Below are positions 10,587 to 20,255 of a stretch of DNA of 64,000 bases, one piece after another (the stretch's first letter is position 1; each line of letters starts with the position of its first letter). The DNA comes from Parastagonospora avenae f. sp. tritici 18332-5 (lineage: Eukaryota > Ascomycota > Dothideomycetes > Pleosporales > Phaeosphaeriaceae): assembly GCA_022559985.1 (NCBI GenBank), contig JAFJTR010000122.1, positions 1 to 64,000 of the forward strand, in the 5' to 3' direction. Both the position numbers and the translations under genes were made by a program. The notes under the pieces are model-generated. The model was not told where the DNA came from. It made no database searches and worked only from the letters and a program-made list of their open reading frames with translations.

Positions 10587-12201
10587 CTACACAGCCGTGC
10601 TGTCGCCTCGTATTTTCTGTGCAAGCTGTATATCTATGGTTTCTACAAGTCCTGTCAATCAGTTTCTCTATCAAACTGCAAAAGTTATGGCCTACGAATG
10701 GTGACCCTTTTCGCGTGGATAGCGCACAAGTTTGTTTCCGTGAGCAATGAGACGAGATGAGCTTCCGCTGCTTCTTGTAGCACTTGCAAAGCGGTCGATT
10801 GAAATCGGAGGTCAGATTTATAGCGGAGCGCAATTTCGCGAACGAGTCGCTGGAAGGGAACCTTGCGGATGAGAAGATTGGTCGACTTTTGGTAGCGGCG
10901 GATCTCTCGCAGTGCGAGTTGTCCTGGCATGTATCGGCCTTTGTTCCTCTTTTTCTCAATACCTCCACTTGTTTGGCGTGATGATCCGGACGGCTGAATA
11001 GCGGCCTTCCCAGCATGCCTGCTCGATCTGCATGCTGCATCGATGATTAACCTAACGAGAACGATGATCAAAGACATGGTACTTACAAGGTGTCACATGA
11101 AGAGCCTCAACATTGTTCGATAGTCTAAAGTGCGTTTTCAGCGGTGCTGGGAAGCAGAAGCAGGTATCTGAAAACTTACTGCATGTTCGTTTCATTGCCG
11201 TCCCCCATTGTATCTTGCATCATTTCTATATCTGAGCTTAGGTTACCGGTCGTATTGGATGTAAAAGGAGAACCCTGATGCATTAAGTGATTAGTAGCAC
11301 ACTGAGGGGGTTCAAGTTCGATTCCTAACCGATCGGAAACACGACTATCCTGTCCGTTGACAACATCGAGAGTATTGCCCTCAACAGAATTACCGCTGGT
11401 TCTTGCTTTGCAGGCTACAGGTGATTTGCCTGTGCGGTGGGAAGCATCCATGAGATTCGAAGGTAACAAGGTCGATGCGACCGGAATGCTAACCCCGGCA
11501 GAATTTCCATCCTCCCAGTCTTTATTAATAATGTTGTCGTTCATAGATGCTACCAAAGTGCTGTCTACAGCGAAATAATCGCTGGTATCTGATTCTGAAT
11601 CACAGTCGAGGTTCTCTCCAACGTTTCCCAACTCTTCAGCCAAATTCGCGAAGTTGTGACTAATCTTGTAGTCCCCATCTTCATCAATGTTAATGTCAAG
11701 TACGCCGCTGCCGTCTAGGTTGGGGCTGATTGAACTGCGAATGCTGCTCTCCCTATGGTATACTGACCCTTCCGATCCTTCATATGGATCCTCTGCACTG
11801 GCAGAGTCGTATGCTAAACATCTCTCTTTCTGTTCGTCTGATATTGGATTGGCCTTGGCGTGATCATGGCCTTCCAAGCCAAACGCCGGGCTTGGCCTAC
11901 CGCCCACCGCAATTCGCAGCTGACCCACCATCGTGTATTGCTCTAACTCTTTTTTGAGGCTGTGAACCTCTTCGTTCCTCTTTTTGAGCTCGAGGTCAAT
12001 TCCATCCATCTCGGAGGTCGTATTTAAAAGGTCCGACTCTAGCTTCACTATCCTTGCGCCCTTGGCTAGCAACTCCTCCTGTAGCGCAGCTATGCATTCC
12101 TGGTGCGCAGAGACATCATGCTCTCGATTTTCCGCAGCTTGTTCTTGGTCTTGTATTTTGAGCAAGGCTTCGGCTAACTGCTGTATTATTAGTAGGGACA
12201 T
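10587..12201 (-). CDS. Coiled-coil protein fused to a C-terminal histone H3 fold (484 aa)
   Basis: Four exons on the minus strand: 12201-11180, 11124-11087, 11034-10696 and 10642-10587. The introns are 55, 52 and 53 nt, all GT-AG (the last donor GTAGGC is weak), and keep one frame. Residues about 1-95 are a strong coiled coil (QEELLAKGARIVKLESDLLN, then KKRNEEVHSLKKELEQ). Residues 95-340 are acidic and Ser-rich. From about residue 372 an H3 domain begins: GGIEKKRNKGRYMPG (tail/alphaN edge), LALREIRRYQKST, LLIRKVPFQRLVREIA, YKSDLRFQS, LQEAAEAHLV, NLCAIHAKRVTI and, in the last exon, DIQLAQKIRG. Loop 1 has H3 length, not the longer CENP-A length. The equivalents of H3 K56 and K79 and the core Cys are present; K4, K9 and K27 contexts are absent and K122 is replaced. 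LTR-like repeats lie 177 bp upstream. Likely nuclear; whether it enters nucleosomes is unknown. Confidence 0.72.
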
Positions 12202-12377
12202 CTGTTGCAGAGGGGGTTACTGTCGGATTATGAGTATCGGTAGGGACGTCGGTTGCTGAACGCTGCCCAACGAGCCGATCCGATCCTACTTCGGCCTCAC
12301 TCGTTTCAGACCATATACACCTCCGTAGCATCCTCACGTAGCGAGAACACACAACACATACAATCGAATACAATGCA

Positions 12378-12424
12378 ATTATAGTTATTTCCTTTCAGCA
12401 CTAGTGCTAAGACCCTACCAACAC
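12378..12424 (-). repeat. LTR 5'-end fragment, TGTTGG type
   Basis: On the minus strand it reads TGTTGGTAGGG, then a perfect GCACTAGTGC palindrome, then GGAAATAAC. The same block, with variation, occurs at 12518-12566 and 39186-39238. It points toward the histone-fold gene, so it could supply that gene's promoter or leader. Confidence 0.55.
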
Positions 12425-12425
12425 T

Positions 12426-12566
12426 GATCAGTGATTGCTCAAGGCGATCACAGACAGCAAGGAAGAAGAGACAGACAGTTGAATCCCGACGCGAGAAGTC
12501 TCGGGACGATACCTATGTGCTAGTTGTCGTTATTTCCTTTTGCCCTAGTGCAAAGCCCTCCCAACA
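12426..12566 (-). repeat. Probable solo LTR, TGTTGG type (about 141 bp)
   Basis: On the minus strand it begins TGTTGGGAGGGCTTTGCAC with the GCACTAGGGC hairpin and GGAAATAAC, and can be read to a ...GATCA end directly abutting the next copy at 12424. The 3' boundary is inferred from the TG...CA rule. It lies in tandem with the fragment at 12378-12424. Confidence 0.5.
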
Positions 12567-12731
12567 TTAACGTTATTATTGCGTGTTTGTGTTAAAACCT
12601 ATCAAGTAGCTAAGCAGGGGGAAGCTGGCTCGAGGGGCTCAAGTTGGTTTTCGCGGATGAGAGATGTTGGCACTGGATACGGAGGTGGGGCGTACTAAGA
12701 CAGTAAGAGGTTGCTTCTGTAAAGAGTACAA

Positions 12732-13015
12732 TGTATTGGGTAACTTGAAATACGAAGTTGAAGACAATGAGCTGTAAGAGCTCATTGCTGTGATCTATAT
12801 ACTTAGGAGATCATTCCTACCATCCTGTGTCCTGGTGCCATCCGATCCTGGGCGGGATGGTTGACATCCGGGGATGGTCTGCCATCCGTCTCTTGGCGGG
12901 ATGGTTATCCTTGGCGGGATGGTGTGTCACGTGACCGGGGAACACAGCCCCGCTTGTCTTTGTCCTTTGTTGGTTCTCGTTGTTGCCAAAGAGTCCCAAC
13001 TCCTTGATCGTAACA
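12732..13015 (-). repeat. Solo LTR A (284 bp)
   Basis: On the minus strand it begins TGTTACGATC and ends GTTACCCAATACA, with a TATA-like GTATATAGATC about 70 bp before the end, as in U3/R of an LTR. Its terminal part (CTTCGTATTT...) closely matches the end of the neighbouring LTR at 13018. Inside is a run of GGCGGGATGGT-like units. No internal domain is attached. Confidence 0.6.
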
Positions 13016-13017
13016 AA

Positions 13018-13491
13018 TGTATTGTGTAACTTAAAATACGAAGTTGAAGATGATGGAATGTACTGATTGTATTGTTGTGTGCTACGGTACAGAGTAGGAG
13101 CATTTGGAGATGGAAACAGGCTAAGCCCAAATAGGCTAGATAGCCAAGTACCTGCTCATATGAGCAGGAACCTCAGGGCTATCGAACAGAAGACAATGAG
13201 CTATAAGAGCACATTGTCGAGATCTATGTACGAGTACTGTCTCACGTTGTTCCACGTTGTTCCACGTTGTTCCACGTTGTCCCATGCGTGGGACGTTGTG
13301 GGACTTCATGGGATTCCATGGGACACGTGGCTTGTCTCATGGTGGCTTTCCGCCAAGACCGTAGGATCACGTGCCCTGCGGGGTGGCGTCATCGATTGGT
13401 CCTTATATGCTGACCCTCATGCTGACCCTCCCTGGTCAGCATTCTGCTTTCCTACATAGACTGCTGTGCCCCTTCCTACAGGTTCGTAACA
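13018..13491 (-). repeat. Solo LTR B (474 bp), related to LTR A
   Basis: On the minus strand it begins TGTTACGAAC and ends AAGTTACACAATACA, the same terminal rules and end sequence as LTR A, from which only two bases (13016-13017) separate it. The middle differs and is longer, including a 10-bp tandem repeat at 13241-13280. It could be a second insertion next to the first or a recombined pair. Confidence 0.55.
13241..13280 (+). repeat. Tandem 10-bp repeat, four units
   Basis: Four consecutive units of the type TCCACGTTGT (the first reads CTCACGTTGT) lie inside LTR B. Each contains a CACGTTG half of an E-box-like motif. The flanking bases (CCCATGCGTGGGACG) form a further short inverted repeat. 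Confidence 0.8.
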
Positions 13492-13806
13492 GAGATCTCG
13501 ACGGCAGTAGAAGCGAACTGCAATGGAACACAGTAGCTACTATGAATCTACTAAGGCAGCTAAATGTTGTTCTTAATATGCTGTAATTAGTTTATGCGCT
13601 AGTAGATATATAGAGTAAGCGTTGGGTACAAATCCTAAAATTTTGGGGACAAATCTCAGCAGCCACTCTGAAAACAACTATAAGTTGACCCACGCGCTGA
13701 TAGAACACGTTACCTATTTCGGCACAAATCAGGCCTGATTCGTCGCTACCTATTGGATAGACTGCATCGAAGCACTACCTTGCCTATTCTTATTCAAGGT
13801 ACAAGG
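13492..13806. other. Intergenic, no gene seen
   Basis: AT-rich sequence between the LTR pair and the GrpB-family gene. It presumably contains that gene's promoter. No repeat partner was found within the window. Confidence 0.5.
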
Positions 13807-14990
13807 ATGCCCATCACGGTGTTGCCCTACGATCTTGCTTGGGCCGAAAACTTCGCGCAGATTAAGGAAGAGCTGGAAGCGGGCCTTAACGGCGTGCCGT
13901 TCGTGTCCATCGAGCATGTCGGCAGTACATCCATCCCAGGCCTAGCTGCAAAGCCTATACTAGACATCGACGTCGTCGCGACCCAGGAGCAACTGCATCC
14001 CGTCCTCGAAGCGCTTCAGCATCCTGATATGCAGCTCATATACATGGGCGAACTTGGCATTCCGGACCGACATGCATTTCGCGCGCCGCAGAAATTACCT
14101 GTCCGCAATTTATACGTCTGTATCGAAGGATCTGCTGCGTTGCGGAACCATGTTGCTGTGAGGCACTTGTTGCGCAATGATGAGGGTTTGCGACGGGAGT
14201 ATGGCGCGCTCAAGTCGGGGCTTGCGGCGAGGTGAGCCAGCAACTCGGGCCATGCTTTGTTGCTTCCACATACGCCATGCTAACTCATTGACCATGCAGC
14301 GGTATGGAAATTCACGAATACATGAAGGCCAAAGGCGCATTTATGATTAAGATGCTTAAACACTCGAACCAACTCACAGATGCAGAGATTGAGGAAATTC
14401 GCACAGCAACCAACTCCGCTGTACGTATGGCACCGATACAGTTGGAGCACCTCTTCATGCGAGAATTCGTCATAAGCGACGTAGATGGCTTGCAGCAGGC
14501 AGGACTAGCCACGACGGTGAAAGAGGCGGAAGAGTTGGTGGTAGGCATAATCAGAAATGGAGGAATGACCAAGAGGAAACATGCTGAGCTCGCGATATTT
14601 GCGAGAAGGAATCCAGATGGGGGTGAAGATGAACACATCGTGGGTCGTGTGGGTGTCAGGATCATTGAAAATGGTACAACAGTCGCGGCGGACCGTTCTC
14701 TGAAGCGAGTGCTCGACACCATACCAAGGGAGTCGAAACGAGGCTGCATGTATCTGCTGTATATCTTCTGCAATCCAAACACAGATGATGCGACCATGGC
14801 GGGGATTGCGTTGGATGCATTCATTCCGGCTCTTGCGCAGACTGCTCCGAGGAGGTCCATTGGACAAGGCGCGACCTTAGAAACGGACCCGGAAACTGTC
14901 TGGAATCTGCTTCAGGGTCGGAAGCTTTCGAAAGTCGACAACACGTGCGTCAAAAGGGCCACATTCTTCCTCGTCGAAAATCCTACTTAG
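13807..14990 (+). CDS. GrpB/UPF0157 nucleotidyltransferase-fold protein with C-terminal extension (371 aa)
   Basis: Two exons, 13807-14231 and 14300-14990, with a 68-nt GT-AG intron in phase. The ATG at 13807 is the first in the frame and gives the usual GrpB beginning (PITVLPYDLAWAENF). The nucleotidyltransferase signature is intact: EHVGSTSIPGLAAKP followed by ILDIDVV, the GS and DxD elements. The typical GrpB end (LRNHVAVRHLLR...YGALKSGLA, then EYMKAKGAFM) spans the intron. After about residue 175 comes an extra 195 residues beginning LTDAEIEEIRTATNSA and containing VGRVGVRI and a YLLYIF segment, vaguely like a GNAT acetyltransferase. GrpB proteins are mainly bacterial and of uncertain substrate, so bacterial origin is possible. 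Confidence 0.78.
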
Positions 14991-16230
14991 CAACGTTTCG
15001 TTTCTTGATCATTCTAGTCTCTAGCATCGATGCGTTTCCCACTTCTGGTCTTTCTCCACCACCTCTTCTGCATAGCGCCCATGCTGAGCTTGATGGTCAG
15101 CTTGAGGGTTGCATTGGTACCGAGATTCGTGCAAGCACGCGTCGTGACATCCAGAGATTGTTTCGTGCCCTAGTGTGCTCCAGGAATGCTAACCCTGGCG
15201 GATGATTGGTAAAGTAAGCGCTATATAACGTTACCAGTGCTTGTTCACCGGTGAGCACTGGCGTAGCGTTTTCTGTGCGATGACAATCAATGACACCACT
15301 ACTGAAGGGCTGCGCCACGGCATAGTACGTGCTGTAATCGAAACTCCCAGATGTTGCGCAAACCGCAATTGCATGGTTCGCGGCCTGCTTACACCTGTTC
15401 CCTGACATCGATCATATTCGATCGTCAAATAAACAAGCCTCCAGATCGCGACGCGACTAGAACGCGGATATCTTGGCTTTCCGACCACGCAGCCTTGAGG
15501 CGAACCTCGCTAGTCCGCGCGTCTCTCCTTATGGTGCATACCCCTGGTACTACATTCGCAAACCCCTCTACTTCTGGAAGCCGTTCGTGTGTCTCCGCGT
15601 ATGCTGTGAACTCCTGCTAAATTTGAGGATGTGTGTCTTCGAGGACATTTTGTCAGGATGTGCATTGCTCTCTCGTTGTCTGCACCACCAAAATTTTGCT
15701 ATACATCAGCATGTAGTCCGCTTAACGTTCCGGATATCCAGAACGACCCTGAGGCCCGTTATAGTTTCCAGAAAGCCGTAATACGAACTCGGGTGTGGCC
15801 AACCCTGGCCAATATCCGCCATTGAAGTAGCAGTGATTGCAAATGATTGCAGATCGTTCTCCACAGTTCCGAGCTCTGGCTTATCAGCTGCTGTGCGATA
15901 TTCGGTATCACAGGCGAAAACGCCTCACCGCCAGCTACCTGTCGGCTGTGTACAATCGCGTCGCAAGACGAGCTAAGCCGGGCCTCGCGTGGAAGCGGTC
16001 CACGTCATGAATACTATGGAATGGTATCAGGGAAGACAAGGCAGTCTTGACACGGGCAGAGCGAATGACAAAGCTCTGCGCAAGAGCAATGCTTGTCTTC
16101 AAAACAGTGGACTACAAATAGCTCTGCCTGGTCGCTACTACACGGCATTGATCACTGCGGCTCGCTTCTGTACCATCTTCAATCCCACAAATATTACCAT
16201 CCTTTCCTCGTGCATCACTCCGTCGTTAAA
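14991..16230. other. Intergenic region with one weak minus-strand frame
   Basis: A minus-strand frame at 15408-15097 reads like protein (HAIAVCATSGSFDYSTYY, with a second Cys further on) and may be a remnant of a secreted protein, but it lacks an ATG-signal peptide start and a convincing splice partner. Nothing else in the stretch is supported. Confidence 0.35.
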
Positions 16231-17147
16231 ATGCGCGCATCTTTCGTCGTTCCTCTTGCTTTCGCAACTTTCAACTGTGCCAATGCGCAGGGCTCTGTAT
16301 CAGACTGGCACCCAGCTGGTCCGGGTGAATGTATGCAACAGACCCATCGACATTTGCTGGCGAAACCTAATTGATTCTCCAGCTCGAGGGCCGTGTCCTA
16401 TGCTGAACACGCTCGCAAACCATGGCTACCTTCCCCGCGGGGGTCGTAACTTCACGCTCCCCGTCATTAAGCATGCACTCAAGACAAGTGTGAATATCAG
16501 CGAAGAGATCGCAGAGCTGTTGTACAACTTCGCGCTCACAACGAACCCCGGTCCGAACACGACCACGTGGGGTCTTGACACGCTCGCCAATCACAACATT
16601 CTGGAGCACGATGCTAGTCTGAGGTGAGAAGCGGCTCGCAAGCAAGGCTTTTGAACGCAACACTGACATGAGACCATGCTGCAGTCGTTCAGACAACTAC
16701 TTCACCCACGATGTCATCAGCTTCAACACCACTGTGTATAACAAGACACGCTCTTACTGGACCGAAGACTTGATCGATATCCAGATGGTCGCGAACGCAC
16801 GTCTCGCCCGCATGCTTGAGTCCGTCAAATACAATCCAGAGTTCGCCCTGTCCGAATTAGCCGGTGAGTTCAGTGCGGGTGAAGGGGCTGGATACATGCT
16901 GGTATTCGGCAACAAGACGGCAAAGACAGCAAGGCGTGACGTCGTGGAATACTTCTTCGGTACGTTCCCCCTCTTCGTCTTTCACTTGTCCAGTACTAAT
17001 CGTAGGATGAAAATAGAGAACGAAAGGTTGCCGACTGAGCTTGGGTGGACAATTCCAGCTACTGTCATAACCACTGAGGATCTTTTTGAGTTCTCGAATG
17101 ATATTATCAACGCTACATCATACGAAGCATTGAATTCGCAACCCTAG
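16231..17147 (+). CDS. Secreted chloroperoxidase-family (heme-thiolate) enzyme (248 aa)
   Basis: Four exons, 16231-16330, 16383-16623, 16685-16959 and 17017-17147, with introns of 52, 61 and 57 nt. The ATG at 16231 opens a signal peptide (MRASFVVPLAFATFNCANAQ). Family hallmarks are joined by splicing: RGPCPMLNTLANHGYLPR (Pro-Cys-Pro, the heme-iron ligand), the EHD...SRSD segment with the distal glutamate/metal site, and FENERLPTELGW near the end. The family comprises chloroperoxidase and unspecific peroxygenases, which use hydrogen peroxide to halogenate or oxygenate substrates outside the cell. Length is at the short end for the family. Several N-glycosylation sequons (NTT, NKT, NAT) fit a secreted protein. 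Confidence 0.88.
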
Positions 17148-17801
17148 CGATAAGCCTCTCGCCCTAAGTGGGTGGAAACGTAGAGTACAATGAATGCAGG
17201 ACTTCGTGAGAAGGCAGTACAGCTGGTCGTTCAGTTTGTCGTCACGCGCTGGCAACATTGAAGGATTTGCAGAGTCAGTTTCGAAGGGGCTGGTATCTTC
17301 TCCCAATGTTACAATAGCATTAGTGTTACAACATTGAACTCAAACATCGATCATTCTTTTCCAATCCGTTTTGACGCCAGCTTTACAACTTCATCGATGC
17401 CCTCCTCACCTCTGAACACGCTACCAGAAAGCTGATCGATGAAGTAAATGGTCTCGTTGCTACAAGGCCACCAATGCGAGCCTTCAAAGACCTAGTACCA
17501 TCCGCATGGACCGCTAGGCTTTGCGCAACGTACGTGGACTTCTTTAATATTGCAAAATAGTTCAACGTCGTGGGACTCAGCATGCCAGAACCAATCCCAC
17601 GGATGGTTATTGTGAGATCTATTCGGTGGCTGTATTTGATATCATTGGAATCACTTTTTGTGGGAATGGTAGGTTTTCGTCCATGGAGACTGCGCCGCCC
17701 GCCTGCATTGCGCTCCAAGCTACATCAGGCTTCGCGTTGACCGTTTGAACGAATTTGCGCCATTCCACCTCACCAGCTACCACCACCCCATTTGTGTCCA
17801 T
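17148..17801. other. Gap with a possible orphan exon
   Basis: From about 17386 to 17561 the plus strand has a stretch that looks coded (LYNFIDALLTSEHATRKLID ... MRAFKDLVPSAW) opening after a CGCCAG acceptor-like site. I could not connect it to an upstream start without meeting stops. It is probably a gene remnant. Confidence 0.35.
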
Positions 17802-18829
17802 ATGGCTTATGATCGTAATATTCTCGTGAACTGCATCAAGCAATACTACGATCTTCTTGTCCGTGCGGCGTATCTCGATCCAGACACAATCGAAACCCCA
17901 CCACCAGAAGGATGGAACGATGAGCAGCTGGTTGTCGACATCCTACGCACGCTCGAATGCGCCGAGAGAGTCATAGACCTTCTGCGCCATATGCCTTACA
18001 TCACAGGCAAGTCGCATGGTGAACGCCTCGAGGTCCTGTCGAAACGGTGCCAATCAACTATCTCCTCGATTCGTGGCGGTTCAAAGGTATTACTGCAGAG
18101 TTTTGTGTCGGCAAAAGCATTGACTATGACGATATCTTCCTTGTGCCAGAAGACGCTGCCTGGCCATCTTCCTTCATTTCTTCGACCGAGGGTCGAGAGC
18201 CAACTTGGTGGATCATGGATACCAATTGTCAAGCGTCAAGGTTGGGGAGAATCATGTAGTATTAGGCTATGGGATAGAGAGGCCTATGTACTGAATGGAG
18301 CACGCACTAGTCCCAATGGGGAAGTGCGTGAAAGCAAACATGCGGTAGAACCTGGGGCAAACAGTACCGGCCCGTGCGGGAGACCCCACGGCCGACACCA
18401 ATGAAGGTACGTGAGCAAATTTTGGGAGTTTAGACTGCAAAAGAAGTTACTCTTTGCTGCAGGTGTCATATTTCCTGCAGGATATACGATAGTGAATCTC
18501 GAAGCGCCGGAAGACCAGCCTCGGCGTCAAGGCGCCTACCCTCAAAGTTTTCAGGAATACTTTGATAGACTTTGCAACGACATTGTCACTTTGAAGACGG
18601 TTCCGATGAACAAAAGCCCACATAGTGGATATGATCGTATCGTCTATGGTGAAGACAATGAAGGCCAGGTCAGTCTCAAGCTTCAAGTAACGACAACTAA
18701 ACTTATGCTCAACCTATGTGGTAGGTCTCAAAGAAGTTGTTCCTGCAACACGGTTGGCCAGAAGCTTTTCAAAGAGATGCATATCTCGATGCGTTGCGCC
18801 AGCATCATCCATTCGAAGCCGACATATGA
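17802..18829 (+). pseudogene. Paralogue 1 of an unknown fungal family, frameshifted
   Basis: The ATG at 17802 begins MAYDRNILVNCIKQYYD, then PPPEGWNDEQLVVDILRTLE and DLLRHMPYI. At about 18040 the frame must shift by one base to continue into VPINYLLDSWRFKG and EDAAWPSSFISSTEGREPTW. Further exons read VIFPAGYTIVNLEAPED, YFDRLCNDIVTLKTVPM and finally HGWPEAFQRDAYLDALRQHH, ending at the TGA at 18829. Comparison with the copy at 19303 shows the same segments in the same order and puts a one-base loss between TC and GAA. The family is unknown to me. A base-call error at 18040 would make this an intact gene. Confidence 0.6.
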
Positions 18830-19302
18830 TCACTGTATGAATGCTTCGATACGTGGCTTTGCCGGTGTTTGATTTCACTGGACTAGCACCGCGTGCCACA
18901 AGTGCAGAAGCAACTCCAGCAGGTGTCTACTAAGTTGTGGTGACTGCGCGCCCCACTTATGCTGCGCTGTCCACCTTTCGGCTTTGTTGTGTTCTGCGCA
19001 TGGACGTCCAGATATAACGAAGTAATACCGAAGGTTGTACGCAACGTTCGGCTTCGCACGCTGGCTCGATGTAAACGTGGAGACAAACGTAATGCAACTC
19101 GTAGCATTCCGATTGACGAAGTGTTCGATCTGCCCTTTCTCATGACCCAAATCTTGGGAACATAGTCGCCATTTGGCAAAATGTCACTAGTCACAGCTCG
19201 CTCAAGGCTGCATCAGGTCTCGCGTAAATCCCTGAAATAAACCTCCCCATAACACCGCTCCTTCTCTCTCGCAGCCTCGGTTTGCTACAAAACCAAACTA
19301 TC

Positions 19303-20166
19303 ATGACCTACAACCGCGACGTTGTGATTAGCTGCCCAAAGAGGCACTACGACATCCCGATGCACGTAGCTTACCTCGAACACTAAGAGCTTGAGCAACC
19401 CCCGCCAGAAGGCTAGAGTGACGTGCAGCTCGCAGTCAACGTTCTGCGTTACTTCAATCGATCTGAGACAGTAATCGATTTGTTGCTCCACCTGCCATAT
19501 ATCAAAAAGTCAGATGGCCTCGGACGTTACGAGGTTCTCTAGGAGACGCGCTGTCTAAGTTGTCTTCGCGACAGGGATTTCTTTAGACATGTAACGGTTG
19601 AATCGTGCCGCGGGATGATATTGGCAGACATGTATCTTTTGCCTGTTGATGCGGAGTGGCCGGCGTCGTTCGTATCACTCACGGAAGGTCGAGAAGCGAC
19701 GTGGTGGGTTGTTGACACGGATGTAGGTACAATGAGGCAAAAGTAATGACACTCATGACTTAATTAATCACACGCGATTACTAAAGGCGTAATCTACCCA
19801 TGTGGTGATGCCTTAGTAAATAAGGAGGCACCTAATACCGAGCCCTGGCGCCGACTCGCGCATCCACGAGATGTGCAAGAGTATTTTGACAAGGTCTATT
19901 CTAACTTCATATCCTTGAAGTACGTCCTAATGCTAAACGGAAAGCGCAGTCACTACAACTCTGTCGTCCAAGGCGCGAACAAGCCGGAGCTGGTAGGTCC
20001 TATTCGAGGTCTCACTCATGTGCTAGGTTCTCACGCAATGATCTAGGTAGTGGGACCTCTACTCAATAAGCGTGGCTGGCCCGATGCGCTAAACAAGAAC
20101 GCATATCTGCAAGATCTTCGCGACCAGCATCCAGATGATGTATGGATTTTTTTTCGTGCGGAAGGC
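19303..20166 (+). pseudogene. Paralogue 2 of the same family, with several nonsense codons
   Basis: The ATG at 19303 begins MTYNRDVVISCPKRHYD and continues PPPEG*SDVQLAVNVLRYF, DLLLHLPYIKKS, DAEWPASFVSLTEGREATWW, then after an intron-like GTAGGT...AAAG gap VIYPCGDALVNKEAP, EYFDKVYSNFISLKYVLM and KRGWPDALNKNAYLQDLRDQHPDD. In-frame stops lie at 19384-19386, 19414-19416 (TAG where copy 1 has TGG) and 19540-19542. It sits 0.5 kb after copy 1 in the same orientation, so it is a tandem duplicate that has decayed. Confidence 0.72.
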
Positions 20167-20255
20167 AAGTTAGGCATATGCAATCCAGGCGCTTCTGCGG
20201 TCTCACAAACGTGTTAAGGTTAGCAAGCGATAATAGAATTCGCAATTTTGAGTCA

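Noticed and set aside
10587..11034. Calling the H3-fold protein a CENP-A
   Set aside because: Loop 1 has canonical H3 length and sequence type, and the core is closer to H3 than to fungal CENP-A.
10552..11040. A 162-codon minus-strand frame over the H3 region
   Set aside because: It is out of frame with the histone-like reading and has no family resemblance; the other frame carries the H3 motifs.
12116..12373. An 85-codon frame with Thr-Asp-Val-Pro-Thr repeats next to the H3-fusion start
   Set aside because: It starts in the LTR fragment and overlaps the coiled-coil exon in another frame. It may be part of an upstream exon, but I could not find a splice pair.
3064..12566. Calling the island a Starship giant transposon
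   Set aside because: No tyrosine-recombinase (DUF3435) captain or matching terminal sites are visible in the window.
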